A stretch of DNA of 64,000 bases from Urechis unicinctus (lineage: Eukaryota > Annelida > Polychaeta > Xenopneusta > Urechidae), in the NCBI GenBank assembly GCA_034190875.2, contig CM067350.1, positions 26,012,050 through 26,076,049 of the forward strand, written 5' to 3'. The position numbers and the translations under genes are program-made. The notes under the pieces were generated by a model. The model saw only the letters and a program-made list of their open reading frames with translations. It made no database searches and was not told the DNA's origin. Positions 34,081 through 45,397 of this stretch are shown here, one piece after another (within the stretch, counting starts at the first letter, position 1; each line of letters opens with the position of its first letter).

Positions 34081-34290
34081 CCCTAGCGGTAGGGTGATTA
34101 TGGATCAATGGTGCTAGGATATCAGTGGGAGTAAAAGTACTGACCCCTGGTGTTGTGGTTTTTTGGATATCAGGGGAGTAAAGTACTGACCCCTTGTGTG
34201 TGGTCTTGAATATCAGGGGAGTAAAGTACTGACCCCTTGTGTGTGGTTTGAGTATCAGTAAAGTACTAACCGCTTATTTGTGGTTTAGGA
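34081..34290 (+). repeat. About 45-bp minisatellite, four units
   Basis: Units of ATATCAGGGGAGTAAAGTAC followed by TGACCCCTTGTGTGTGGT. The middle units are nearly identical and the outer ones diverged. Confidence 0.8.
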
Positions 34291-35999
34291 TATGTTTTAT
34301 GTGGTATTTTAGTGAGGAAGTGTGAATGTTCAAGGGCGGATGTACTTTGTGTAAGCAGAACTCTTCCTGTAGATTTGATGATTGTTGCAGGAGTGTCGTC
34401 AGATGCCAGCTGTGTAGCTCTACCGATGCGGAATGAAAGAGTGTTGAAACGTGATCTGGGAAGTGATGCTAGGGCAAGGCTTTGTTGTAGAAAAGATGCA
34501 AAAAGATGTCTGGTGCATGGTTTTAAGGCAAGCGTAGTAACATAGTAAGTAGAGAGCCTTAAGCATGTGTTGAGTGTAGTGACAGGAGGTACAGAATTGT
34601 ATTGTGTCAACCAATTGCGTTGGTGATAGGAAGTAGCTTGGAGTCCGGTGTTGCGGGTTGGGAATTTAGTATGCCTTGCAATAGTTTGTTGATGTATAGA
34701 TGTGAGGTTGTGTCAGGTGCATTTTTTAATTTGTGAATGAAAGACAATGATGAGGGAATGAGCGGGTGCTAAACTGTTCAAATAAAACCCACCGAACTGG
34801 CGCGAAAAACTTTGCCGAAATTGTGACAAAGGTGAATTAAATGTAAAATTAATGCGAGCAAAAACACAAACAATGAAACATGCGAGTGAAACGCGTAATC
34901 GAGAAGCGGTAAAGAGAAATGTGAATTAAATCACCTGATCGGGTTATATGATGACTGGAGGAATGGTTGGTAGCAACTGGTTTGTAGACGAGGTTGAGAC
35001 TGAAATACGGGTTTGCGGATCGAAGTAGAAAACTGGTAGCACCCGATCCGTTCAAAATAGGATCGTTCCTCTCGTCGACTAGAACTCGTCATTGCTACGC
35101 AGTTAGCTTGTACTCCAATATGGAGACCGGATGTTGACGCGTTACGTCAGTGGGAATCCTCTGTAAGGATATATTATCAAGAGTTTATAGCTTCACTAAG
35201 AGCGTTCACACTAATCTTCCGCCCGTGGAAATATGTTAAGACGCCACCTGAAAGCCGAAGTGTTATTGTCATTGCGTCTTGTCATAGCGTCTCTTAAAAC
35301 AGCGTGGAATTATCTGTTTAAGTTGGAGCTGTAGTCGTCTCAACCAATCAGATGACTCCATATCTTTAGCAGCCGCCGAGCCCCGAGACGTTGGATCAAC
35401 AGCCTATGTGCCATTTTCGCCCGAAATGTGGCGCTCTCTCTCGGGTATGCTGTAAGGGACAGGAAGCGGCTCTTTGTGGGAGAAAATGGCCTATGTGCTT
35501 TTGTTGATTTCATGGTATCGTCGCCTGATGTCGGGGGTGTCTTTCGAGTAATTTCATAATCGTCACGCAGCTTAGCGTAGCTACAAACTCCTTGCTCGAG
35601 ACTTTCACATCCTCCTGACATGCCAAAAATGTTAATGTCGACCCCAGACCAGTTCCCTCGCTTCAGACAGTTATTGACAGTCTAAAACTACCATCCACAG
35701 TGCGCACCGGGAAGATCGAGAATCGTAAATGCTGTTAGAAGCGAACTGTTTTCGATAGGTGTACCCCAGACCGGGTAATTTATCAAGCTGATATTTATCA
35801 AATAGTGTACTTGCTATTTTCGCTATTCATAAGCCTATGTGCGACGTGTTTTAGCAGCGGAAAGGCTCTGCGAAACGACATTTTCCCACTCTCATCAATC
35901 GCAGTGACGTCAGCCCAGTATTTCCATGTGCTTTTGTTTGCGTCATGGTAGCGTCACCCTACGATAGCAATGTATTATAATTAGGCATATTACAAAGTT
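34291..35999. other. Unassigned 1.7 kb
   Basis: Several short open frames but none with protein features. A short related pair, TGTGCTTTTGTTgattTCATGGTA near 35500 and TGTGCTTTTGTTTGCGTCATGG near 35930, suggests an old local duplication. Confidence 0.4.
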
Positions 36000-37010
36000 A
36001 CTGGAGTGAGCTGTCTTCCAAACATGCATGGTTCTTAGGTGGTGGGACCCCCACAACCTAAGAATAGCTCTTTTAAACAAGGTGATAAAACCTGACGTTG
36101 GGCTACCTAAGAGCCATGCATGGTTCTCAGCCAGAGGGTTCCAATTGCTAGGCGCTGTACGTCGTGCGGTGAGCGTTTTATACGAGTCAGTCCTGGGTTC
36201 GAATCCCAGTTAAGACATTTTCACCTGGTCACAAAATATCAATAGTATCATAAAAAGTACCTTGTCTGCACGTGCGCACGGCAACCGATCTTGTCATTCA
36301 AAATAAACATGAACTTTTCAAAATTTGTCTGGCCGTGATTAAATCGCCTTTGACAAAATCTCACACGCAAACTAACTCAACATGTTCATAAACATTCATA
36401 TATGTAAAAAATTATACTTCATATGTACATTTGTGTAATTATCGTGTATAATTGGAACTCATGTTTCGTTCACCGCGCGTACGGTTACGACCTTCGCACT
36501 ACGCCAATAAGACATCGTGCATGGCTAACCTTTACCATAAAAATCATGGTTCTTAGCTACCGGAATGAGCTGGCTTCCAAACATACATGGTTCTAAGGTG
36601 GTGGGACCCCCGTACCTAAGAACCATGCATGGTTCTCAACCAGAGGGTGCCAGTAGCTACGAACCATGGTAAAACATGATATTGTAGCGGATTCCGCTAC
36701 CTATATCATAAAAGTCATGGTTCTTAGCTACAGGAATGAGCTGGCTTCCAAACATGCATGGTTCTTAAGTGGCGGGATCCCTACTACCTAAGAACCATGC
36801 ATGGTTCTCAGCCAGAGTGTTTCAGTAGCTAAGAACCATGGTGAAACATGATATTGTAGCGGATTCCGCTACAAATACTATACAAGCCATGGTTCTTAGC
36901 TACTGGAATGAGCTGACTTCCAAACATGCATGGTTCTTAGGTGGCGTGATCCCCACTACCCAAGAACCAGCCAAAGGGTTCCAGTAGCTAAAAACCATGG
37001 CAAATTCATA
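36000..37010. repeat. Nested palindromic minisatellite, about 170-bp unit
   Basis: Four units (about 36000, 36540, 36710, 36890). Each is a palindrome within a palindrome: outer arms CCATGGTTCTTAGCTAC / GTAGCTAAGAACCATGG, inner arms CATGCATGGTTCTTAGGT / ACCTAAGAACCATGCATG. Linkers contain GATATTGTAGCGGATTCCGC. The first unit is interrupted by an R13 copy. Confidence 0.85.
36240..36530 (-). repeat. Dispersed repeat R13, copy 3 (partial, inverted)
   Basis: Reverse complement of about 13910-14160: GCGCACGGCAACCGATCTTG, then AACTAACTCAACATGTTCA, then ACCGCGCGTACGGTTACGAC. It is inserted in the palindromic minisatellite. Confidence 0.75.
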
Positions 37011-37750
37011 ACATGGGATATGGAGATTGTATAAGGTATACTCCACTTGATCCCTTCTGGATCAACTGAATATAACAGACACATTAATCGGTTCAAACAG
37101 TTATTACCTTCGGAGCAAATGCACCACAACTATTACTGTCCTTTTGTAATGCACTTGAAGCAGTCAAACAAATCATCTATTTGCATGATCAGAAAGGGCT
37201 CAAGCAAACTCATTATCTGTGTTATATTGCCACAAAAAGAAATTAACATACCATTACCTTCGAGACCCTCTAGTGTGACTGAATGCGTCTCATCTTGGTC
37301 TGTTTTTCTTCGTATGAATCGGAATTTTTTTTATTGCCTTGTTTCATGGCAATCAAATATACATACAAAATAATAATTCCCTTTCCATTTAAATGGAAGA
37401 ATGCAACCGTTTCCAAAGTACCAGTTACACAGCCAATTTATTAATGCTGAAATGTAAGGTATCTAAATTGGAAAAATATAATATTAATAAACCAGGGATA
37501 TATGTCAACTTCTACACTATGCTCATTAAAATCCACTAATTACAATGAAATATGCTGACATATTGTAACAACATTGAAGATACACCACAACAATGATGTC
37601 AAAGTCAAGGAGTGTCACCTGCCGAGCAAATAACAGTATTATTGAATACAACAAAAACACAGCTAACTCAATGATGCAATATTATACCACAACTTTCATA
37701 GAAAAACAGACTAGACTAGAAGAGTGTGAAACTGTGTCAACAAAATCCAA
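37011..37750. other. Unassigned stretch
   Basis: No repeat or exon recognised. Confidence 0.5.
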
Positions 37751-37966
37751 TTAATTCTTTGTGGAGGATGACTGTATTTCACTGGTATCATTAGGATCAT
37801 CAAATGGTATCAAAACGCTCGGTAAGGGTGTGTTCGACCAACCTCTATGCAAAACATGAAGGTTGGTACCCGTTTCTCCATCCGGGACTCTTGTCATAGT
37901 CTGTATTGGCAGGTGCAGTATTGAGGCTTTGCCCCGCCACAACAAATGCACGTAAGCATCGATAAC
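37751..37966 (-). CDS. Possible terminal exon, unrecognised
   Basis: After a TATAGATCACAG acceptor at 37967, the minus strand is open for 71 codons to a stop at 37751, with TRVPDGETGTNLHVLHRGW, LPSVLIPFDDPNDTSEIQSS and ST..KN at the end. Composition is protein-like (acidic, Ser/Thr-rich tail), but there is no family match and no partner exon that I can prove. It could be the last exon of a gene whose earlier exons lie further right, or chance. Confidence 0.25.
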   Translation of the reverse strand, partial: VIDAYVHLLWRGKASILHLPIQTMTRVPDGETGTNLHVLHRGWSNTPLPSVLIPFDDPNDTSEIQSSSTKN

Positions 37967-38370
37967 CTGTGATCTATAAACCTTCTAGTGTTAATGTCAT
38001 CATCGATAGTTGATTCGTACAAACAACCCATGTCAAAAGTTAGTTAAACAGTAGAAAGTGAATTATGCTGCGCATGCTGTTGTTACATATCTGAACTGTC
38101 AGCCATCCACTGCCTCGGATACTCATTGGCTGTAAGTGGATATGGCCCATGGCGAGCAAGGACGATGCTACCGTTGGAAGCATTTGTTTCCTCCCAGACA
38201 TTAAGAAACGTAGGGAGCCCAGCTTTTAAAAGAAGGAAAAATGAAAACATTATGCATGTATCAGCTGTCTCATGTATATCAGATCATGTTAATCATAGAC
38301 TATCCCAATTATAGTCTACCTTTTCCCCTAAATGTAAGATAAGGAACATGCAGATACATTTGGTTTTAGG
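37967..38370. other. Unassigned stretch
   Basis: No repeat or exon recognised. Confidence 0.4.
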
Positions 38371-38374
38371 TTAA

Positions 38375-38937
38375 AGAGGCTGTTCAGCCCCATATCGGGC
38401 AATCAGGGATCGTTCTGTAAATACATTACTACGTTTTAAGCAGACATAAATAATGCCATCTTTTAATTTTATGCCGCAAATTTTACTTGATCGAAATTCA
38501 TGCTGATAAATTTTCAACATTATTATTTTACTGGAAATATTCATGACGAACTGTAGAAATCTGTTTTATTAAGTTGTGTCGTTCCATCGATTATGGTCCC
38601 TCCCTCAAACCACGAGCCACTCCAATGTTAGCTGTAAATCATTACGCGCTCCATTACTTCCTCGCTATCGATTGTACACTTTCGCTTACGTTACAAAATA
38701 TAGATTTAATCAAATCTTCACTCATTAAATTTGTGGGCATTAATGCGAAAAAAATAGCAGGAAGGGTAATTTCAGACAAAATTAATGGCGACAGCTGAAG
38801 TAAAGATCTATTTTCAGAGACCACAGCGCCGCGTAGTGACTGAAAGTCTGAAAACTTAAAACTTTCGGTTTCCAAGGTGCGGTTGCCAAGCAGTTTGCTA
38901 GGCAACCTCGTTAAAAATATGGGGCTGAACAGTCTCT
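38375..38937. mobile_element. TTAA-flanked MITE, copy 1
   Basis: The ends AGAGGCTGTTCAGCCCCATA and its inverse TATGGGGCTGAACAGTCTCT are flanked by TTAA on both sides (38371-38374, 38938-38941), the target duplication of piggyBac and Kolobok elements. It is 563 bases long. An open frame of 144 codons on the minus strand runs through it and beyond but is not conserved in the second copy. Confidence 0.8.
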
Positions 38938-39220
38938 TTAATTCTTCACAATTCATAACATTCAAATCTAATTCCCTCATTTGTATATATTCTTCCCAAA
39001 TAAACCTTAAGTACTGAAGGAATAATGCATACTCACCAAAGCTGACTTTCCTTTTGTGTTTCTCAGAGAAGCATCTACTGAAAAGCACAAAGCGAAGAAA
39101 TATTTGACTTCCCTGTTTTCAGCCCAAAGAAAGTGTGCAAATGCATTTTTTGCCGATACACATTATATGGTTAGAAATGAGATTTAAAAAAATCAAAACC
39201 AAGCCATAATTGTTGCCAAT

Positions 39221-39675
<455 letters not shown>

Positions 39676-39704
39676 CACGAAAATGGAATGAGACTTAAAG
39701 ACAA

Positions 39705-40785
39705 TTAAGGCGTGCATAATACAAAAATATCAGCCGTAGTTTGGTTTTGTGGGGTACCTTCCTTCACTTTTCCCTCATTAGCTGCTATTTCTGTACACAA
39801 CATAGTATGAGACTCTAAACTTCTGAACAACATACTCCATTGATACAAAATATCTTGAGAGGTAGGGCATAGAAAACAATAATACCTTTGCCTTGTGAGG
39901 AAGTTTTTCTTCTTCTCTTTATCCTAGCCTCTGTTTAAATAATCAGACTGTTAATGTACTGCAGTGACACGAACCCTTTTTACAGACAATGCATTGATAA
40001 TAATTTAACCTGTGGCTGATTGATCTGGCCGAGGAGATCCTTGAACAATTTTCTTCTGCAGATGATGTTTCTGTTCTTTAGCAGACTTTTACCTTGAAAA
40101 TCCATATACATTTAGCCGGTTGCCTAAAATATTAAGCACCCTTAAAGTAAAGGTTTGTAATAGATAATATAATTTATATTTATTTATGTTGCATTTCCCC
40201 TCTCTGCTTATTAATGATTATCTTATACTAGTATAAAGTTGTATAACATTTAAAAATTCATGAAGTATCTACTATGTATACACATTGTTAACTTGTCTAC
40301 AGATTTTTTGGGGGATTTTTTTCTCACCAGGATAACTACTTGACACTTGGATCTGCTGGTCAGCCCCAAAAGAAATGCCACATCCTTCCCGAGACAGACC
40401 AATTGCCTTTTGATACAGTTTTGTGTGTCCAAGTTTTTCCACTTGCTGCCCAGATGATGTAATTATCTCACCAGAAATATATGGCTGAGTAGTTCATTTG
40501 TTAGGAAACATTTGGAGCGGTTGAGTGAGCGTCCAATCTTCTCACCTGGTCTTCTACTATCATGGGGATGTCCTGGTGGAATCTGTCAAATGCAGCATAA
40601 TTGTAGTCAGAGCCGGTTAGTGGATGTTCGGTACCACTTGCATATCTGTGGTTATCCACTTTAACATTATACAGCACATTGGTCAAATCCAAATGTGTGA
40701 TGTAAAGACAGCATGAGCCTTCTTTTGTTATCTGCACATTTTCCTCATAGGTCTCTGGAAAGCGGCCGTCATGTGGATGGAACAT
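39705..40785 (-). CDS. Unrecognised five-exon gene, 184 residues
   Basis: Five minus-strand exons join in phase: A 40785-40546 (MFHPHDGRFPETYEENVQ..QDIPMIVEDQ), B 40445-40328 (QVEKLGHTKLYQKAIGLSR), C 40075-40010 (QKHHLQKKIVQGSPRPDQ), D 39930-39886 (ARIKRRRKTSSQGK) and E 39790-39705 (IAANEGKVKEGTPQNQTTAD, then a stop). All donors are GT with GTGAGA, GTTAAA or GTATTA starts, and all acceptors end in AG. Each junction keeps the frame with no internal stop, which chance rarely gives five times. Exon D is a basic, nuclear-signal-like patch. I recognise no domain. The ATG at 40785 may be internal, because a TAG acceptor lies just before it and the frame stays open upstream. It may be a transposon accessory gene or a young host gene. 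Confidence 0.5.
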
Positions 40786-40943
40786 GCTATTTTTCCTCCC
40801 GTTCCCATGTCATGCAAGGTCAGCTTATGTTTTAATAAGGAGATCAAAATGGTCACGTGGACTTTCTCCTCCGAGCGAAAACTTCATCCATAAACATTCC
40901 CATGGTGACAAGTTTCAAGCAGAACCCCACCAGGCAATACTGT

Positions 40944-41735
40944 ATGCGTGTATGTGTGCGTGCGTGCCCATGCAAGCATGCATTTGTGCGTGCGTGTATG
41001 CATAATGTATGTATGTATGTATGTATGTATGTATGTATGTATGTATGTATGTATGTATGTATGTATGTATGTATGTATGTATGTATGTATGTATGTATGT
41101 ATGTATGTATGTATGTATGTATGTATGTATGTATGTATGTATGTATGTATGTATGTATCTATGATGTGTGTATGCATGATGTATGTATGTGTGTGTATGC
41201 ATGATGTATGTATGTATGTATCTATGATGTGTGTGTATGCATGTATGTATGTATGACATGAGTGTATGTATGTATGTATGTATGTATGTATGTATGTATG
41301 TATGTATGTATGTATGTATGTATGTATGTATGTATGTATGTATGTATGTATGTATGTATGTATGTATGTATGTATGTATGTATGTATGTATGTATGTATG
41401 TATGTATGTATGTATGTATGTATGTATGTGCATGTATGTATGTATGTATGTATGTATGTATGTATGTATGTATGTGCATGTATGTATGTATGTATGTATG
41501 TATGTACGTATGTACGTATGTACGTATGTACGTATGTATGTATGTATGTATGTATGTATGTATGTACGTATGTATGTATGTATGTATGTATGTATGTATG
41601 TATGTATGTATGTATGTATGTATGTATGTATGTATGTATGTATGTATGTATGTATGTATGTATGTATGTATGTATGTATGTATGTATGTATGTATGTATG
41701 TATGTATGTATGTATATATGATGTGTGTGTATGTG
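40944..41735. repeat. (GTAT)n microsatellite, about 0.8 kb
   Basis: ATGT/GTAT repeats with GTGTGCATGATGT, GTGCATG and GTACGTAT variants. Long frames over it on both strands are pure repeat translations. Confidence 0.95.
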
Positions 41736-42382
41736 TGATGTGTAGGGTCTTAACCAGGATTTCCAAACTACCCGTCCTACGATTGCTACCCCAAACCAAC
41801 AATCCCGTCTACACCCCACCACGCCAGCTCCTCATCCGCTGGAAATTGGAGCACTAATGTATCGTATGAACTTAGCCTTTTCTGGAACGTAAATACAAGG
41901 TTAGTTTCAATAGCTGACATGCTATATCACAAGGATTATATTGGGACGTTATTGGATCGGGCAATAACATACACCACAGTGCTGTACAAGAATGTTCCTG
42001 ACGTGACAGTCCGTAGGACGTTTACTTGTGCGATCACAAGATTATGCACGATCGAAGTAAGATGTGTTTGGACGTTGGGACGTTTGTAAAAAATGTTACT
42101 AACTTAAAGTTAGTAATTTTCACAAAGATAGTCTACAACATTTATACAATCTCTAATATTCTTACACAAACCAACAGTGCAGGCCGCAGTCTTGTGCGCT
42201 CAAATCGGCAATGTTTTATTGGGAATAAAAGAAAAACAGTAGTATAGAGACTGGGGGTACGAGCGCAGTTTCAAAATGAACGCACATAAGCCAGCCTGCA
42301 GTGCGCTCGTACCTCCCCCCATGTGGTACTACAGTGTCAACCAGCCCTTCCAGCCCCATATGGTCCAGGGCCACACCAGTAG
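41736..42382. other. Unassigned left flank of Polinton-type element 2
   Basis: Holds the hairpin at 42256-42313 and no recognised coding region. Confidence 0.5.
42256..42313. other. 12-bp inverted repeat at the left edge of Polinton-type element 2
   Basis: GGTACGAGCGCA and TGCGCTCGTACC, extended by G and C runs, with a 34-base loop. It lies 70 bases outside the first recognised part, so it could belong to the element's end. Confidence 0.5.
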
Positions 42383-43270
42383 TTAGTCACCATAGAGGTC
42401 ATCGAGTGAGAAATATCTGCGACCGTCGCTGTAAATTCCATTTTTCACGCGGTCGAGGTCCTGTACAAACTGGGCAACCTTAACTTCGTTCTTCTCGATA
42501 AAGTCGGGATCGGGAAGAGTGGTAATCAATCTCATCGTAAAGAACTTCCAACAGTAGAAAGCCCCCGTCGGCCTCTCTGTGGACCCACTCAGTCTTCCCA
42601 GCCAAGGACTGTGATGCTCCTGTTCCACCTCCAGGCAACTATTAAACCCACCATTCGCGCTATAGTCGCCGTCTTCAAGCCCCTCAATGGACGCCCACCC
42701 CCAAGCCTCCGTCTCCTTATACTTCTTCCGATCCTTGTGATACACCTGGTTATATGCCTCACCCCTCCTAAGTTCCTCAAAGGAGCACAACCTGAAAACG
42801 CAGTCGACAAACACCCCGATGGTCGCCATCGGACTATGGTGTAGCCCCAACATATTCGGAATTATCCTCCAGGGGCACTTTATCTCGAGCAGCACTACCT
42901 CCTCAGAATGCCCCAGACAGACAGCATCCACTTCATCCCCGGTCACCCCACGCCACCGCCAGATAGGTAGCACACAAAAGCCATCCGGAGAGTAGGCCGT
43001 TGCGCCACCCTGAATATAGATATTATTTCCGTAGACCTTCGTGTCGTACACCTTCTCCAATACCGCAATTGCAACACCCTCGTTGCTAGTTTTTTCAGTC
43101 AGCTTCTTGCTATAACTGCTGAAGTAGTTTTGCCCTATGATAGCGGAGTAGTCACTTCCTCCAACGCAGCCCTTCCTCGTGGTCTCCCACTGGTCTGTAT
43201 TTTTTTTGACTCTGGTATGATAGTTGCAGAAAGATTTTATCACCACCTCTATTATACCCAACAAACCCAC
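42383..43270 (-). CDS. Polinton-type element 2: YqaJ-type exonuclease
   Basis: 295 open codons. GGSDYSAIIGQNYFSS, then YSPDGFCVLP (acidic metal residue) and VVLLEIKCPW (Glu-x-Lys) are the order and spacing of lambda-exonuclease/YqaJ-type nucleases of the PD-(D/E)xK fold. Such enzymes process DNA ends in viral recombination and replication. It is the leftmost part, transcribed outward. The residues before GGSDY may not be native. A second nuclease of this broad family, unrelated in detail, lies at 26.6 kb. Fossil element part. Confidence 0.65.
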   Translation of the reverse strand: MGLLGIIEVVIKSFCNYHTRVKKNTDQWETTRKGCVGGSDYSAIIGQNYFSSYSKKLTEKTSNEGVAIAVLEKVYDTKVYGNNIYIQGGATAYSPDGFCVLPIWRWRGVTGDEVDAVCLGHSEEVVLLEIKCPWRIIPNMLGLHHSPMATIGVFVDCVFRLCSFEELRRGEAYNQVYHKDRKKYKETEAWGWASIEGLEDGDYSANGGFNSCLEVEQEHHSPWLGRLSGSTERPTGAFYCWKFFTMRLITTLPDPDFIEKNEVKVAQFVQDLDRVKNGIYSDGRRYFSLDDLYGD

Positions 43271-43299
43271 TCTTTAAACGGACAGTCAGCCTGCTGTAC

Positions 43300-43795
43300 T
43301 TACCGTGGGGGTGGTCGACCTAGGCAGTGAGGGGGTGGAGATGCCCTAGCCAACATCCTAGCCTTAATGTCGCTTTTCATTCGAGTATATTTTTCGATCT
43401 CGGCCGAAACGAGCTTAAACTCATTGTATGAGATAAAGCCGTCTTCAAACGCCGCCGAGATAATATCTGTAACCGTGTTTGGTTTGCTCTGTGCCAGAAT
43501 TTGAATCTGGTCGTGCTTCTTTACCTTCGCCGACAGCCGCCTGCTGATGACCTTTCCTGCGATTGCAACCAGCCCGCACACAGCCCCCACAGCCCCCAAC
43601 ACCGTAGCAACTGGGGCAGCAACCGCCGTAGACATCAGACCCGCACCACTTGCGCCAAGACATATACACAGCAACTAAAGCAGTGTCTACAGCATCCACT
43701 GAGTTTACTGCACTATATTTTTTATACATAGCACCATATTTTTCAATCTCTTTCTCAAGGTATTGCTTCTTGAGGGTGATCTCATTCAAGTTGAA
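43300..43795 (-). pseudogene. Polinton-type element 2: coiled-coil membrane protein
   Basis: MNEITLKKQYLEKEIEKYG begins a coiled coil. Then come a glycine/alanine-rich hydrophobic stretch (VAAPVATVLGAVGAVCGLVA), ISRRLSAKVKKHDQI and a C-terminal helical domain (FEDGFISYNEFKLVSAEIEK). This arrangement recurs next to capsid genes in invertebrate genomes; its role is unknown but suggests a virion membrane or scaffold protein. Fossil; broken. Confidence 0.5.
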
Positions 43796-43807
43796 TTAGG
43801 AGTGAAG

Positions 43808-44447
43808 CTACAAACCAATCGCCCCTCTGTTTTGAGTGGTTGTATAAAAGTAAATAACGTTGCCTTCTTCTAGCTGTAAAGGCTGGTCTAAAGATATTAC
43901 TACAGCCCGTTGGTCAGCAGGCTTACTTATTCCAACCGCTTGATTCGTTCCATTAATAACAGGAACGACTGTTATAGCAGCAGTATCAGCACTAACACCA
44001 GAAGACAACCCCATACAAATGATCCTACCATTGGATAACATGGTATATCCACAACTTGAGTCTTGTGAGTCTCGACCCCTAGCCCCATGGCCAAACGACC
44101 ACTCATATCCTCTGTGAAGGGGGCCACTTGCTTCTGCCCATATAGTAATGAGATGGTTCGTTTGGGAGCTTATGTGTTCTCTCGGGTTCCTGTGATGCTG
44201 TCTGTCTGTCATCAACATACTTTTTGTTAGCAGCATCCTTTGGCGAAATCGGGTCTCCCAGCTCAACGATTTTATTATCTCCCATTTCAAGGTCTCCAGT
44301 CATAATACTGCCACCTTTATCCATTTTTTTTATGAGTCTAGATAGGTCTTTGTTGCATATTCGGAGAGGTCGGCGCCCAGATCCGTTTTCTGTTGAGCTC
44401 CATAAATACCCGACAAACAATTCAAGTCGTTCACAATAGCGGTACAT
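43808..44447 (-). pseudogene. Polinton-type element 2: fibre-like protein
   Basis: MDKGGSIMTGDLEMGDNKI, then GDPISPKDAANKKYVDD, is the repeat signature of phage-tail and viral fibre shafts (GGxMTGDLxMxxxKI..L..P..DAANKxYVD). A globular, Gly/Ser-rich tail follows (GYEWSFGHGARGRDSQ, AAITVVPVINGTNQA). Such proteins bind receptors in viruses. Fossil; broken. Confidence 0.55.
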
Positions 44448-45070
44448 TTACAGCAAAGTTTCCTGATCTATTCAGTAACTATAAGGTGCCGCCGGTAACA
44501 GCGGACAAAGAAGTAAAAGACTGGTTGACAAATTCAATGCAGTTTTGGCAGAACCAGTTAAACTTTGCAGTGTGGTGTGCAACATCCGGCTGCGGCGTGT
44601 TATCCCACGATCACCTCGAGGCTAGGATTCCACTCTTGAAAGCTCTCTACACCTTTCACCTTTATTACACAGTGCGTCGCCTATTGGCAAAACTACAAGC
44701 GCCTCTACCTCAGGATCATGCCTATGACCCCTATAACAATACATATGACAAGAGGGCATATGATAGACTATGCACTAACTTTGGTGTTCAACCAAACACA
44801 GACTGGCGCCAGAAGGCAACCGTAGCTAATAGTGGCCTTGGTATCTTATATGCACATGATGCGTATGGTTACGGGAGTGTCGTCAAGGTTGCTGGTCGAA
44901 ACGTTCGTTATGACCCTACACGGATGGCCTTTGAGGCGGAAAAGGATACAAAGCCAGGTTTTGCCCATGCGAGTAACCTACAATCCTTTCAAGAGAAAAT
45001 GGGTGCTGTTCTACATTTAAGTGAAAGCGGTTTTTTGGTACGAGAATTTGTAATACTTAAGTCAGGGTAG
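44393..45070 (+). CDS. Polinton-type element 2: structural-type protein, unrecognised fold
   Basis: 225 open codons (from about 44393) with KDWLTNSMQFWQNQLNFAVW, LSHDHLEARIPLLKALYTFH and AYDPYNNTYDKRAYDRLCTN. It lies between the fibre and capsid parts and reads as a coherent soluble protein rich in aromatic residues. Its place suggests a minor capsid or penton-type role; this is inference only. Its first codons overlap the 5' end of the opposite-strand fibre part. Fossil element part. Confidence 0.45.
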   Translation: MSSINTRQTIQVVHNSGTFTAKFPDLFSNYKVPPVTADKEVKDWLTNSMQFWQNQLNFAVWCATSGCGVLSHDHLEARIPLLKALYTFHLYYTVRRLLAKLQAPLPQDHAYDPYNNTYDKRAYDRLCTNFGVQPNTDWRQKATVANSGLGILYAHDAYGYGSVVKVAGRNVRYDPTRMAFEAEKDTKPGFAHASNLQSFQEKMGAVLHLSESGFLVREFVILKSG

Positions 45071-45072
45071 TC

Positions 45073-45357
45073 CTACAAACGTAACTGTCCTCCAACAAGT
45101 TCAAACTTTGCATAATCGCGGCCGAGGGTTGGTATGTGACCTGTTTCAGCTAATGCATCGTAATAATCATTGACAGCGCCTATAACGAGTCGGCCTCCCT
45201 GTGGTATAGACCGATCCATCCCAATGTCCCCTTCCATAACAGGTGGGAGAGTGGCCTCTGGGAGAGTCTCCTCATCATTAAAAGCTAGTCTCATTCCTCT
45301 CCCCTCCCATAACCCCTCCTCCTCTGGGTCGTCAAATGCTAGGTTATCAAACTCCAT
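45073..45357 (-). CDS. Polinton-type element 2: small acidic protein
   Basis: 94 codons, MEFDNLAFDDPEEEGLWEG at the start and DYYDALAETGHIPTLGRDY near the end. It is strongly acidic, fills the gap between two plus-strand genes and shares the promoter-side gap (45357-45398) with the divergent capsid gene. Function unknown. Confidence 0.4.
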   Translation of the reverse strand: MEFDNLAFDDPEEEGLWEGRGMRLAFNDEETLPEATLPPVMEGDIGMDRSIPQGGRLVIGAVNDYYDALAETGHIPTLGRDYAKFELVGGQLRL

Positions 45358-45397
45358 GTCTGTGTGTTAAAGATATAATTGTAATTAAGCATTCAAC

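Noticed and set aside
34266-34610. 114-codon minus-strand frame
   Set aside because: A plus-strand frame of similar length overlaps it; neither has recognisable features.
35340-35621. 93-codon minus-strand frame starting MSGGCESLEQ
   Set aside because: No domain, no splice partner, no repeat in the window; length alone is not support.
36170-36210. Possible tRNA or tRNA-derived SINE (CTGGGTTCGAATCCCAG, a perfect T-arm)
   Set aside because: No matching acceptor stem, D-arm or anticodon arm could be placed upstream; a lone B-box-like word is not enough.
36000-37010. CRISPR-like array
   Set aside because: Units are palindromic satellites without unique spacers, in animal DNA.
38654-39088. 144-codon minus-strand frame
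   Set aside because: It runs through the TTAA MITE end and flank and is not kept in the second MITE copy.
40884-41857. Open frame of about 312 codons rich in His-Thr-Tyr-Ile
   Set aside because: Pure GTAT/TACA repeat translation; a comparable frame exists on the other strand.
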